From: Candidatus Stoquefichus massiliensis AP9
GTDB lineage: Bacteria > Bacillota_I > Bacilli_A > Erysipelotrichales > Coprobacillaceae
Assembly (NCBI RefSeq): GCF_000455285.1
Contig: NZ_HG005295.1
Span: 5,415-49,803, forward strand
Reading direction: 5' to 3'
DNA: 44,389 bases
Shown: one piece after another, positions 1-8,415 of the stretch
Position numbering within the stretch: the first letter of the stretch is position 1
How the letters are laid out: each line of letters begins with the position of its first letter
Made by a program: the position numbers and the translations under genes
The notes under the pieces: generated by a model
Databases searched by the model: none
What the model was told of the DNA's origin: nothing
What the model saw: the letters and a program-made list of their open reading frames with translations, nothing else

Positions 1-1738
1 AATCTGTATCAGTATTAATAATCTCTTTATACGTTCCTTCTACAGGGACTGGAATATGATATCCTTTATGAGTATTTCCAATAAAGTTCATAACACAAAT
101 CAAGACTTCACCATCTGGTGCATATCTTGCATATGCAAAGACACTTTGCTGCATATCATCTACAACTAACCATTCAAATCCTTCAGGATAATAATCATAT
201 TGATATAATGCTGGATGATTTAAAATCAAATGATTTAAATCACTAAAATATTTGTGGAATGAATCATGTTGTGGATATTTTAATAATACCCATCCTAAAG
301 CTTTCTTTTCATCCCATTCTTTATATTCTGCAAGTTCATTTCCCATAAAGTTCAATTTCTTACCAGGATGTGTCATCATATAAAGATAAAGTGCCTTACA
401 TTGTGCAAACTTCTGATCATTATTCCCCCACATTTTATCAAGAATCGTTCCTTTACTATGAACAACTTCATCATGAGATAATGGTAAGATATAGTTTTCA
501 CGATAAAAATACATCATTGAGAATGTTAATTTGTAATGTGTATCAGAATATTGTCTAAAAAGAGGATCTTTTTTAAAATAAGCTAATGTATCATTCATCC
601 ATCCTAAATCCCATTTATAATCAAAACCTAATCCACCATCCCAAGCAGCTTTTGTAACATTTGGATAATCCGATGAATCTTCTGCAATCAACATAACTCC
701 TGGGAATAATCCAGTCATATGTGAATTCATACGTTTCATGAATTCAATTGCACCATCATTAACGCCTCTTTCTTTATTTCCTTTCCAATATATTAAATTA
801 CTAACAGCATCGAAACGAATACCATCAATATGGAAATACTCTGCCCAATAATGAACAGAAGACATCAAGAAACTTCTTACTTCTTCCCTACCTAAATCAA
901 AGTAACAACTATCCCATTCTGTATATCTTAAATTAATATCAGGATATTCATAAACAAAACCACCATCAAACTGATGTAACCCATGTCCATCTTTTACAAA
1001 ATGAGCTGGAACAAAATCCATAATGACACCAATATTATTCTTATGACAAGCATTAATAAAAGCCATTAATTGTTTTGGATTTCCATAACGACTTGTTGCA
1101 CTAAAATAACCAGTCGCCTGATAACCCCAAGAACCATCAAATGGAAACTCAATTAAAGGCATGAGTTCAATATGAGAGAAACCATTTTCAATAACATAAG
1201 GAATCAATTGATCAATCATTTCCTCATAACTATAATATTCACCATCTTCTTCATCAGTGAAATCTTTCTTCATTTTCCATGAACCAATATTTGCTTCATA
1301 AATATTTAAAACTCTATCAAAATTCTTTGTACGCTTATTCATCCAACGCTTATCAGCCCATTTATAACCATCAATCTTATAAACTTTAGAAGCAGTTGCT
1401 GGACGTAGTTCACTAAAGAAAGCATAAGGGTCGGCACGATCTACCCAAGAACCATTTGGTGTTTCAATACGATATTTATATGTATCATACTGTTTTAATT
1501 TTGGAATAAATAATGTAAAAATCCCACCATCAGTATATCTTTCCATATAATGATTTTCACCATTCCATTTATTAAAATCTCCTACAACCTGCACACTTCT
1601 TGCATTAGGTGCATAAACAGTAAATCTAACACCCTTTTGTCCTTCATCTTCTTCTAAATGTGCTCCAAATACTTTATACATTTCCAAACAATTTCCTTCA
1701 TGGAAAAGTTGAATCAAAAAATTATCTAATTTTGCCAT
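1..1738 (-). CDS. glgB: 1,4-alpha-glucan branching enzyme (3' end beyond the window)
   Basis: GH13-family enzyme that makes alpha-1,6 branches in glycogen, in the cytoplasm. It starts at an ATG at 1738 behind GGGG and reads about 579 codons without a stop to the left edge. An N-terminal CBM48-like module (about residues 20-110, with VGDFNKWNG) precedes a (beta/alpha)8 domain. Catalytic motifs are visible: IRFDAVSNLIY with the nucleophile Asp near residue 310, IAEDSS with the acid Glu near 353, and LPLSHDEVVH. Together these fit GlgB better than pullulanase or an amylase. Branching enzymes of this type have roughly 630 residues, so only the C-terminal beta domain should be missing. TATAAT lies upstream near 1764-1769, but I see no good -35 box. 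Other glg genes would be expected to the left. Confidence 0.95.
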   Translation of the reverse strand, partial: MAKLDNFLIQLFHEGNCLEMYKVFGAHLEEDEGQKGVRFTVYAPNARSVQVVGDFNKWNGENHYMERYTDGGIFTLFIPKLKQYDTYKYRIETPNGSWVDRADPYAFFSELRPATASKVYKIDGYKWADKRWMNKRTKNFDRVLNIYEANIGSWKMKKDFTDEEDGEYYSYEEMIDQLIPYVIENGFSHIELMPLIEFPFDGSWGYQATGYFSATSRYGNPKQLMAFINACHKNNIGVIMDFVPAHFVKDGHGLHQFDGGFVYEYPDINLRYTEWDSCYFDLGREEVRSFLMSSVHYWAEYFHIDGIRFDAVSNLIYWKGNKERGVNDGAIEFMKRMNSHMTGLFPGVMLIAEDSSDYPNVTKAAWDGGLGFDYKWDLGWMNDTLAYFKKDPLFRQYSDTHYKLTFSMMYFYRENYILPLSHDEVVHSKGTILDKMWGNNDQKFAQCKALYLYMMTHPGKKLNFMGNELAEYKEWDEKKALGWVLLKYPQHDSFHKYFSDLNHLILNHPALYQYDYYPEGFEWLVVDDMQQSVFAYARYAPDGEVLICVMNFIGNTHKGYHIPVPVEGTYKEIINTDTD

Positions 1739-1860
1739 AATTTAACCCCTTTCATATATTTCTATTATACATGAATTGAGTTCAAAAAGCATTAACATTC
1801 ATCATTTGTAAAAATATAAATAATACAAAAAAATAACATATCTCATTATATAAAGACATG

Positions 1861-2070
1861 TTACTCACTATCATTATCAATAAATTCAAAAACATCATTA
1901 GGTGTGCAATTTAATATTTTACATAGCCTTTCAACTGTATATGTTGAAATATTTTGGCCATGTTTGATGTTATTCATTGTTCTAGAATTAATATGATGTT
2001 TATAAATCAATGCATAACTGGTTATTTTTCGTTTTTTCATTGTTTCATATAACGGCCTATAACTAATCAA
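1861..2070 (-). CDS. Small Cro/C1-type HTH regulator (YozG-like)
   Basis: A 69-residue stand-alone helix-turn-helix protein of the short Cro/C1 family. The N-terminal ISYRPLYETMKKR, followed by SYALI and SRTMNNIKHGQNIS and then LCKILNCTPNDVFEFI, matches the usual pattern of this family. I chose the TTG at 2070 because AAAGGG at 2087-2082 lies 11 bases upstream and family members begin at this ISY position. A GTG at 2082 would overlap its own Shine-Dalgarno site. The target is unknown. Perfect TGTATACA palindromes at 2087-2094 and 2133-2140 flank its start region and could be operators. It is read alone, after the terminator of the gene at 2180-3163. Confidence 0.8.
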   Translation of the reverse strand: MISYRPLYETMKKRKITSYALIYKHHINSRTMNNIKHGQNISTYTVERLCKILNCTPNDVFEFIDNDSE

Positions 2071-2086
2071 ATGACACCACACCCTT

Positions 2087-2140
2087 TGTATACATTATCC
2101 CTTTTTATTCAATTATTGAATATACCGAAAAATGTATACA
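2087..2140. promoter_or_regulatory. Palindrome-rich upstream region of the small HTH gene
   Basis: Two copies of the perfect palindrome TGTATACA (2087-2094 and 2133-2140) surround the 15-base palindrome ATTCAATTATTGAAT. The region lies directly upstream of the small HTH gene, which suggests autoregulation. That role is inference. Confidence 0.35.
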
Positions 2141-2154
2141 TATATGTATAAAAA

Positions 2155-2185
2155 AAATAGATTGGAATGTTTATCCAGTCTATTT
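2155..2185 (-). terminator. Terminator of the nucleoid-associated protein gene
   Basis: An 11-pair stem (AAATAGATTGG pairing with CCAGTCTATTT, one G-T wobble) is followed on the minus strand by a run of T. The stop codon at 2180 lies inside the hairpin. Confidence 0.8.
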
Positions 2186-3163
2186 TACAATCACTTCATT
2201 AATATCTTTTAACACAATAGAATATGTGCCATCCTCCTGTTTTATTTTTTCCAAATGAGTCCCTGATAAATACTCTTCTATCGGTAACTTCACTTCAATT
2301 TCATCATCCAATACTAATTTACAAGTATCCATAGCACCTGCTAATACAGCAATTTGATCTTCCTCACTGATACCTAAATCTTTCATCATCAGTTCACTTT
2401 CTTCCTGTGCCTGATAATCTCTTTCAAGTACCTTTTTAACAATTTCTAATGGCTTAACTGGTTGATTTGTTTCCACTTTCTCCTGTATTTCTTGCTTCAT
2501 TAATGGCAAAGCCTTCCCATCATTCACATTATAAATATCATCCATCTTCTTAACGACTTTTTTCATAGTTGAAAACTTCTGTTTATCTGTTAATTTTTCT
2601 TCACCTTTAATCCATTGTGGATTAAGATAGAAGTCTGGTTTCCCATCAATCGTAAACTTCTTTTCAATTAAGAATAACTGTTTTTGGTCACAATTCATAA
2701 TGATAGCTTCATCAACAGCTGAACCCATCATTGGAAGCACTTGTTGTTTAGTAATACGAACAATACCTTCTTCTACTACACTCATAGGAATTGTACGATA
2801 ATTCAATTTTAAAACTGCCATAAATCTTTCACCATTTTTATAACAATCTACAAAAAGAACATTACTATTGGGCATTTCTTCAATAACAGAACCTAAAGAA
2901 AATAACTTATCTGTTATTTCTTGAGCCTGTTTGATAAATTCTTCATCACTCTCTACTAACTTATCACATCTTAACATCATTTCATGCAATGAACCAACTG
3001 TTAATTCTTTCATCGTTGGAGAACTCAAAGCTTTTTCTACTTTTTTACGATAATAATCTATAGATGTTTCATTAAGATCTACAAATGCTGTAGAATGATA
3101 AATTTTACGATGTTCAAAATCTAACATATGCATTAATATTTTATTGATAATAATTGTATTCAT
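2180..3163 (-). CDS. Nucleoid-associated protein, NdpA/YejK-like (NA37 family)
   Basis: A 327-residue cytoplasmic protein that resembles the NA37 (NdpA/YejK) nucleoid-associated family. The opening NTIIINKILMHMLD matches the typical first strand of the family. The middle (FVDCYKNGERFMAVLKLNY) and the charged C-terminal half fit as well. YejK binds DNA in E. coli, but the role of the Firmicutes members is poorly known. The ATG at 3163 is preferred because AGGTG sits six bases upstream; the in-frame GTG at 3172 overlaps that site. It is a single gene, divergent from yaaA. In some genomes NA37 proteins sit beside mobile or defence genes, but none is seen here. Confidence 0.7.
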   Translation of the reverse strand: MNTIIINKILMHMLDFEHRKIYHSTAFVDLNETSIDYYRKKVEKALSSPTMKELTVGSLHEMMLRCDKLVESDEEFIKQAQEITDKLFSLGSVIEEMPNSNVLFVDCYKNGERFMAVLKLNYRTIPMSVVEEGIVRITKQQVLPMMGSAVDEAIIMNCDQKQLFLIEKKFTIDGKPDFYLNPQWIKGEEKLTDKQKFSTMKKVVKKMDDIYNVNDGKALPLMKQEIQEKVETNQPVKPLEIVKKVLERDYQAQEESELMMKDLGISEEDQIAVLAGAMDTCKLVLDDEIEVKLPIEEYLSGTHLEKIKQEDGTYSIVLKDINEVIVK

Positions 3164-3282
3164 ATCTTTCACCTGCCGAAGTGATTATAGCATACTTTCA
3201 TACAGATTATAAGTTTTTTCAATGCATTGTCGTAGATAACTCTATGAAAGCATGATAGAATAATTAAAACAAGGAGGATTCT

Positions 3283-3993
3283 ATGAAAATAATTATTGCC
3301 CCTAGTAAAACAATGAAATATAAAAAACATCAATTTTCTACAACTGATCTTATTTTTCCAGAGCAGACTGAATATCTTCGTTCTCTATTAGAACAATATA
3401 CTGATGAAGATCTTTGTAATCTTATGAAAATATCATATAAACAGGCACTTCAGGTTTATGATTACTATCATCAACAACAAGTTCAAGCCCCTGCTCTCAC
3501 CCTATACCAAGGCACAGTTTTTAAACAGTTACAGTTAGATCAATATCATCTTCATACTGATTATTTACATCAACATGTAAGAATTATGTCTGCATATTAT
3601 GGTGTCTTACAATATAATACCGCTATAACTCCCTATCGTTTAGATATGACTATAAAACCAGATCATCTGAATCTTTATAGTTATTGGTATACACCCATCT
3701 ACCAGTATTTTGAACAAGAAGATTTCATTATCTCACTTGCTTCCAAAGAATTTACTGATATGATCAATCATCCCCATATCTACTTCATCGATTTTATAGA
3801 AATTGATAATCAAAAATACAAAAGAAATGCGATGATCATTAAAAAGGCAAGAGGACAAATGCTCAATCAAATGATATTACAAGAAATCAAAACATTGGAT
3901 GAACTAAAACAAATGGATATTGATGGATTTACTTATAATCCAGACAATAGTCATGAGCACACTCTTGCTTTTATAAGGAAAAAGAACACCTAG
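3283..3993 (+). CDS. yaaA: Peroxide stress protein YaaA (DUF328/UPF0246)
   Basis: A 236-residue cytoplasmic protein of the YaaA family, which in E. coli lowers intracellular free iron and DNA damage during peroxide stress. Family hallmarks seen are IIIAPSKTM at the N-terminus, LYQGTVF, the ISAYYG-like segment IMSAYYGVL and TPYRLDM. The length is slightly below the 245-260 usual for the family. AAGGAGG lies seven bases upstream of the ATG. It ends in a terminator shared with the convergent DJ-1 gene. Its presence fits the other oxidative-stress genes in the window, although no shared operator was found upstream of it. Confidence 0.88.
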   Translation: MKIIIAPSKTMKYKKHQFSTTDLIFPEQTEYLRSLLEQYTDEDLCNLMKISYKQALQVYDYYHQQQVQAPALTLYQGTVFKQLQLDQYHLHTDYLHQHVRIMSAYYGVLQYNTAITPYRLDMTIKPDHLNLYSYWYTPIYQYFEQEDFIISLASKEFTDMINHPHIYFIDFIEIDNQKYKRNAMIIKKARGQMLNQMILQEIKTLDELKQMDIDGFTYNPDNSHEHTLAFIRKKNT

Positions 3994-4004
3994 TGTTCTT
4001 TTTC
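3978..4004. terminator. Bidirectional terminator between yaaA and the DJ-1 gene
   Basis: A perfect 12-pair stem (GAAAAAGAACAC and GTGTTCTTTTTC, loop CTA) has A-rich and T-rich flanks on both sides. It serves both convergent genes; the yaaA stop lies inside it. Confidence 0.88.
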
Positions 4005-4543
4005 TATAAATAATGATATTGCATACCTTCTAGTACATTTTTTGAATTGACTCCAAGTTTTTCTAAGATAGTATAACCAAACATGAGTGCTGCTGCCGGA
4101 CCTCTACCTGTGATAATATTTTGATCTACATATGTTAAAGTATCTTGATAAATACCTGAAGGAATTTGTTCTTCAAATCCTGGATAGCATGTAAATTTCT
4201 TTCCTGTCACAACTTTTGCCTTCTCTAAAGAAATAGGTCCTGCACAAATTGCAGCAATCCATTTTCCTTTATCATTAAAATCTTTTAAGATATCAATGAC
4301 TCTTTGATCATCTCTTAAAGAAGTGGCACCTGGCATCCCACCTGGCAAGACGACAACATCAGCTTCATACGCTGACTCATCAAATAACTTATCCATTTTG
4401 ACTTCAATACCATGCGAACTTGTTACATTCATTTTATCCATTCCAATCATCTCACAAGTTACATTGGCTCGTCTTAAAACGTCTACAACACTAAGGGCTT
4501 CTATTTCTTCAAACCCTTCTTTAAATAGAACAATTGCTTTCAT
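4004..4543 (-). CDS. DJ-1/PfpI family protein
   Basis: A 179-residue class I glutamine amidotransferase-like protein of the DJ-1/YajL branch. Members act in oxidative and electrophile stress as chaperones or glyoxalase/deglycase-like enzymes; the exact reaction is debated. Visible motifs are the Glu in FKEGFEEIEA, VLPGGMPGA and the nucleophile elbow AAICAGP with the reactive Cys, followed by TCYPGFE and TGRGPAAA. The ATG at 4543 is chosen because GGAGATTAAAG precedes it; an in-frame GTG at 4558 overlaps that site. Its start overlaps the end of the DUF2871 gene by 23 bases, so the two are probably translationally coupled. Confidence 0.9.
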   Translation of the reverse strand: MKAIVLFKEGFEEIEALSVVDVLRRANVTCEMIGMDKMNVTSSHGIEVKMDKLFDESAYEADVVVLPGGMPGATSLRDDQRVIDILKDFNDKGKWIAAICAGPISLEKAKVVTGKKFTCYPGFEEQIPSGIYQDTLTYVDQNIITGRGPAAALMFGYTILEKLGVNSKNVLEGMQYHYL

Positions 4544-4961
4544 CTTTAATCTCCTCACTTACCTTCATTAAAATTGTCATTAACAATATCAAAGAAATTC
4601 CCAGCAAGATATGTCCAATACCAGCCATCCCAGATATGGATGCATCCAATCCCTTAGACAAATTCATTGCTAAAACTTGTGTTATCCCTCTAACACTCAT
4701 CATTATAACAGTTAATCCCAAGCCTATGTTATATAAAATCATAAATAACTTAAATTTCTTTGCTTCTAAAAGTTGAGTTCTTTGAGCAAACAATGCCAAA
4801 ATCATAAACATAAAAGTTCCTAATACCATAAGATGAACATGAATATCTGCTAATCTTGTTACACCTGTAAAACCATTAAACTTTGTAAACTCTCGATAAA
4901 AAACACCACCAATCAAAGCCAAAATAACATATATCAATGATACTTTTAATAACTTCTTCAT
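4521..4961 (-). CDS. DUF2871 family membrane protein
   Basis: A 146-residue integral membrane protein with four predicted helices. It resembles DUF2871: YREFTKFNGFTG near the N-terminus, then DIHVHLMVLG in the second helix and GIGHILLGISL in the last. The conserved His residues in the membrane helices could bind haem or metal, but this is inference and no function is established. The start is the ATG at 4961 with AAGGAG eight bases upstream; a GTG at 4970 is too close to that site. It is the first gene of a two-gene unit with the DJ-1 protein, which hints at a redox-related role. Confidence 0.8.
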   Translation of the reverse strand: MKKLLKVSLIYVILALIGGVFYREFTKFNGFTGVTRLADIHVHLMVLGTFMFMILALFAQRTQLLEAKKFKLFMILYNIGLGLTVIMMSVRGITQVLAMNLSKGLDASISGMAGIGHILLGISLILLMTILMKVSEEIKDESNCSI

Positions 4962-5023
4962 TTTCCTCACTCCTTGAAAAGATTATAATCCTATTACACT
5001 CAAAAAATCAAATTATATGCAAA

Positions 5024-5045
5024 AGAACTATCTTTTGATAGTTCT
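5024..5045 (-). terminator. Terminator of the membrane-anchored unknown gene
   Basis: A nine-pair stem (AGAACTATC and GATAGTTCT, four-base loop) is followed on the minus strand by TTTT. The stop codon at 5044-5046 overlaps its 5' base. Confidence 0.75.
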
Positions 5046-5646
5046 ACCATGTTAACATCTGTTCTCTTTTTTCTATATCTTTTAATGCATTAATAAATTC
5101 CTGAAGATTAACTATCTTCTCTTTTGTTTTCTTTTGATTAGCAATTGCAACATTATTATTATCACTTAGTAAAGTCAATGGAATCTGCTGATATGTAATA
5201 TGTGCATTAACAACTTCATATGTTTTCTCTTTTGTTGTTGTATTCGTTTTTTCTATAACATCTCCACTCAATAACATTGTATAAGCATAATGTGTCATAA
5301 TATTCTTTGAACCTTTAATTAACTTCTGTTTTTCATCAGGTCCCAATAATTTTATATATTTTATAAAAGTCTGTTCAGATGAAAGTATATAATCTCCTAC
5401 TTTTTGTCCTTTTTCTAAAACAATTTTATTTTCAACATAATTTGTAGAAGATTTCTCAATAGAAATAGAATCAATATACGTTGATTGCAATTTTACATCT
5501 TCTCCTACCAATTGAACTGTATATTGATCTGTTTTATTTTCTTGATTTTGTTCTTCACTTGGTTTAAACAATAAAAAAGCAGTGATTAAAAAAATTCCTA
5601 TCATAAATGTAAAAATGAGTACCTGTGCCTGCCGCGTTAATTTCAT
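5044..5646 (-). CDS. Membrane-anchored protein of unknown function
   Basis: A 200-residue protein I do not recognise. Residues 1-8 are basic, about 9-28 form one hydrophobic helix (VLIFTFMIGIFLITAFLLF), and the remainder is a charged, Lys- and Thr-rich domain likely outside the cell. There is no lipobox and no cysteine after the helix. Its start is unusual: no Shine-Dalgarno site lies just before the ATG, but a strong AAAAGGAGGG at 5678-5687 lies 31 bases away, separated by a hairpin. It is single and divergent from the AI-2E permease gene. The reading frame is certain; the function is open. Confidence 0.7.
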   Translation of the reverse strand: MKLTRQAQVLIFTFMIGIFLITAFLLFKPSEEQNQENKTDQYTVQLVGEDVKLQSTYIDSISIEKSSTNYVENKIVLEKGQKVGDYILSSEQTFIKYIKLLGPDEKQKLIKGSKNIMTHYAYTMLLSGDVIEKTNTTTKEKTYEVVNAHITYQQIPLTLLSDNNNVAIANQKKTKEKIVNLQEFINALKDIEKREQMLTW

Positions 5647-5687
5647 AACATTTTATCGAGTTAATCTCTCGACTCGACCCTCCTTTT
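5647..5687 (-). promoter_or_regulatory. Shine-Dalgarno site separated from its start codon by a hairpin
   Basis: AAAAGGAGGG (5687-5678) directly abuts a perfect six-pair hairpin (TCGAGT and ACTCGA, 5677-5656, ten-base loop). Nine bases then lead to the ATG at 5646. If the hairpin forms, the effective spacing is nine bases. No in-frame alternative start lies nearer to the site. Confidence 0.55.
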
Positions 5688-5776
5688 ATATAAATTTACA
5701 TTCTTTTCCACTATTATCCAATATCTTTATCCCTTATGTCATATTTTAGCATGTTTTCATGCTTTTCACAATCAAC

Positions 5777-5805
5777 TACACATTTTATTCTATTTATGTT
5801 ATGAT
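5777..5805 (+). promoter_or_regulatory. Promoter of the AI-2E permease gene
   Basis: TACACA at 5777-5782 and TATGAT at 5800-5805 are separated by 17 bases. The start codon follows at 5829. Confidence 0.5.
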
Positions 5806-5828
5806 AAAAAAGCAAAGAAGGTGGAAAT

Positions 5829-7001
5829 ATGATTGACAAAACACATATTGTCAAAAACAACAAAACAATGCTTTATATTACCTATGCTATTGTATTAGCC
5901 TTTGTCGTATTTAACTTTAATACGGTCTTTTCAATCATTGGTTATATATTATCACTAGCAACACCATTATATATTGCAATTATTATTGCATTTATATTAA
6001 ATATACCTATGCGTAGAATTGAGCATTTGTATGGCAAGAAAATTAAAAAGAGAGGATTAAAAAGAGGTTTAGCTATTGCTACAACTCTTATTTTAGCAAT
6101 TATTTTAATTGTTTTATTCTCTTCCTTTATTATTCCTAAATTAGGTGAAAGTATTACATTAATTATTTCAAATATATTTAACTACTCTAATCGTCTTGTT
6201 ACATTAATTAATGATACAATGGCTAAATTCCATGTGAATTATGCAATTAACTATGAATCAATTCAACAAGCTTTATCAAATTTAGATTTAAATAATCTGT
6301 TATCTAAAAGTGGTGATTTATTAGGGAATGCTGGGATTAATTTGATTTTCCAATCAATTGGTATATTTGGATTTTTTATTAATGTAATTACATCATTCAT
6401 TATGTCTCTTTATTTATTAGCAAATAAAGAAACTCATTTAAGACAATTAAAAAAAGTTGTTACTTTCTTATTTGGATATAAAGAATCACTTATGATTTTT
6501 GATATTGGAGCAGAAGCTAACCATTACTTTAATGGTTTTGTTTCTGGACAATTATTAGAGTGCTGTATTTTAACATCATTGATGTATGCGGGCTTTAGAT
6601 TAACAGGATTACCTTTTCCAGAATTAATTGCTTTTATTATTGGATTGGCAAGTTTAGTTCCAATGTTTGGTGGATTTGTTGGTTTTGGGATTAGTTTTAT
6701 TCTTGTATTAGCTGTTGAGCCAACACAAGCTATTATTTTTACAATTTGTTTTGTAATTATTCAGCAATTTGAAGCAAATATTATTTATCCTAGAGTTGTT
6801 GGTGGGGCTGTAGGTATTTCTGGATTATATGTTTTATTATCATTGGTTGTTTTTGGAAATTTATTTGGGTTCTTTGGTTTATTAATAGCTGTCCCAAGTA
6901 TGGCATTGATTTATGCTGTAGGCAGTCGATTTATTAATATTGCTCTTTATCGTAATCATATTGAAGTAACTGATAAATCTATAAAAAAAATGAAAGAATA
7001 A
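5829..7001 (+). CDS. AI-2E family transporter (YtvI/TqsA-like permease)
   Basis: A 390-residue integral membrane protein of the AI-2E transporter family (PF01594-like). There are about seven to eight hydrophobic segments: two near residues 15-60, one near 75-100, a long amphipathic middle, and a C-terminal bundle with LASLVPMFGGFVGFG and a GLFGLLIAVPSMALIYA-like end typical of the family. Members export autoinducer-2 or act as ion antiporters, and substrate cannot be told from sequence. AGAAGGTGG lies upstream of the ATG. It is a single gene with its own promoter and terminator. Confidence 0.85.
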   Translation: MIDKTHIVKNNKTMLYITYAIVLAFVVFNFNTVFSIIGYILSLATPLYIAIIIAFILNIPMRRIEHLYGKKIKKRGLKRGLAIATTLILAIILIVLFSSFIIPKLGESITLIISNIFNYSNRLVTLINDTMAKFHVNYAINYESIQQALSNLDLNNLLSKSGDLLGNAGINLIFQSIGIFGFFINVITSFIMSLYLLANKETHLRQLKKVVTFLFGYKESLMIFDIGAEANHYFNGFVSGQLLECCILTSLMYAGFRLTGLPFPELIAFIIGLASLVPMFGGFVGFGISFILVLAVEPTQAIIFTICFVIIQQFEANIIYPRVVGGAVGISGLYVLLSLVVFGNLFGFFGLLIAVPSMALIYAVGSRFINIALYRNHIEVTDKSIKKMKE

Positions 7002-7011
7002 AAATGAAAAA

Positions 7012-7037
7012 TTCTCTTATTATGAGAGAGTTTTTTT
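7012..7037 (+). terminator. Terminator of the AI-2E permease gene
   Basis: A short stem, TTCTCT with AGAGAG around a TATTATG-like loop, is followed by seven T. Confidence 0.65.
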
Positions 7038-7078
7038 CTTTTATAGATTGTATAAACAATTGTAATTTAAATATTATG

Positions 7079-7107
7079 TTGACAATTTTTTATTACAAGT
7101 ATATGAT
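7079..7107 (+). promoter_or_regulatory. Near-consensus sigma-A promoter of the trp operon
   Basis: TTGACA (7079-7084), a 17-base spacer and TATGAT (7102-7107). Transcription would start near 7114, just ahead of the T-box leader. Confidence 0.8.
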
Positions 7108-7119
7108 ATGTACAAGTAA

Positions 7120-7379
7120 ACCGTTGAGGTGGAGATAAAAATAGATCGTGCACTACTAGAGAGCTTGGATGGTGGAAACAAGCAGAACGCAGCCTATTAA
7201 ATGGACCACTGAGGGCAAAGTGAAAAGCCTAGCTGAGTATTCTTTGACGTCATTGACTTACGTAAGTAGTCAGAGATGTGATAGCATCTTATAAGCGCAC
7301 GATTATTTCGTGAAACAAGGTGGCACCGCGGGTTATGTATCCGTCCTTGACAGAATTTTTCTGTTGGGACGGATTTTTT
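7120..7379 (+). promoter_or_regulatory. Tryptophan-specific T-box leader
   Basis: A T-box riboswitch that senses uncharged tRNA-Trp and controls read-through into trpDCFBA. Stem I motifs are AGAGAGCTTGG and GGTGGAAACAAGC (about 7158-7183). The probable specifier codon is TGG at 7202-7204, followed by the usual purine. The antiterminator carries the conserved GGTGGCACCGCG (7319-7330). The competing terminator pairs CCGTCC (7341-7346) with GGACGG (7367-7372), with inner CAG/CTG pairs, followed by TTTTTT. trpD begins 22 bases later. The specificity is read from the codon and fits the downstream genes. Confidence 0.93.
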
Positions 7380-7401
7380 ATTTATAGAAGGAGGAAAACA
7401 A

Positions 7402-8415
7402 ATGATTAGAACAGCAATTCAATTATTATCACAAAACAAAGATTTAACAAAACAGCAAGCTTATGATTGTATGAACGAGATTATGGCAGGACAAGCATCT
7501 CCAATTCAAATATCAAGTTATTTAACAGCCTTAGGTCTTAAGGGCGAGACCATTGATGAAATAACTGGGAGTGCTGCTGGAATGCGTGAACATTGTATTA
7601 AACTTCTGAATGATGAAGATGTTTTAGAAATTGTTGGTACAGGTGGGGATCATTCTCAATCTTTTAATATTTCTACGACTTCTGCCTTTGTGATTGCTGC
7701 AGCCGGTATAAAAGTAGCAAAACATGGTAATCGTTCAGCCAGTTCCCAATGTGGCGCAGCAGATGTATTAGAAGCATTAGGTGTCCGTATCGATGTCACT
7801 CCAGAACATAGTGCTAAGATTCTTAAAAAACATGATATCTGCTTTCTGTTTGCCCAAAATTATCATCTTGCAATGAAATATGTCGCACCCGTTCGCCAAG
7901 AACTCGGTATTCGAACTGTCTTCAATATTTTAGGACCACTCACCAATCCTGCTGGTGCATCAATGCAGTTAATGGGCGTTTATGATGAAAGCTTAGTAGA
8001 ACCATTAGCAAATGTCTTGCATAACTTAGGTGTCAAAAGAGCTATGGTTGTTTATGGTCAAGATGGATTAGATGAAATTTCATTATCATCTTCTACTAAA
8101 GTCTGTGAAATTAATAATGGACATTATATGAATTATATCATTACCCCTGAACAATTTGGTTTCAAACGTTGTCAAAAGGAAGAACTTGTTGGTGGTAGTC
8201 CTGACGAAAATGCCCAAATCACTTTAGATATCTTAAATGGAAAACACAATCCAAAAAGAGATGCTGTCTTACTAAATGCTGGTGCTGCAATTTACCTTGG
8301 TGGACAAGCTCAAAATATGCATGAAGGTATCACTATTGCAAGACAAATGATAGATGAGGGAAAAGCCATTCATAAATTTAAACAGTTTATGAATGCTTCA
8401 CAGGTGAATATATGA
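7402..8415 (+). CDS. trpD: Anthranilate phosphoribosyltransferase
   Basis: The second step of tryptophan synthesis: anthranilate plus PRPP gives phosphoribosyl-anthranilate. The 337 residues match the usual TrpD length. Motifs are [17 protein letters not shown] (PRPP binding), [21 protein letters not shown] and the [15 protein letters not shown] segment. TrpD is not fused to TrpG here. AGAAGGAGG precedes the ATG. It is the first gene of the operon; trpE and trpG, which make anthranilate, are not upstream. The last four bases overlap trpC (ATGA), so translation is coupled. Confidence 0.97.
   Translation: MIRTAIQLLSQNKDLTKQQAYDCMNEIMAGQASPIQISSYLTALGLKGETIDEITGSAAGMREHCIKLLNDEDVLEIVGTGGDHSQSFNISTTSAFVIAAAGIKVAKHGNRSASSQCGAADVLEALGVRIDVTPEHSAKILKKHDICFLFAQNYHLAMKYVAPVRQELGIRTVFNILGPLTNPAGASMQLMGVYDESLVEPLANVLHNLGVKRAMVVYGQDGLDEISLSSSTKVCEINNGHYMNYIITPEQFGFKRCQKEELVGGSPDENAQITLDILNGKHNPKRDAVLLNAGAAIYLGGQAQNMHEGITIARQMIDEGKAIHKFKQFMNASQVNI

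Noticed and set aside
4323-4776. Plus-strand open frames across the DJ-1 and DUF2871 genes
   Set aside because: They lie fully antisense to well supported genes, have no Shine-Dalgarno site and show low-complexity composition.
5748-5763. AGCATG/CATGCT hairpin as a riboswitch or terminator
   Set aside because: Only a six-pair stem without a T run, in a divergent intergenic region; it may be an operator but nothing supports more.
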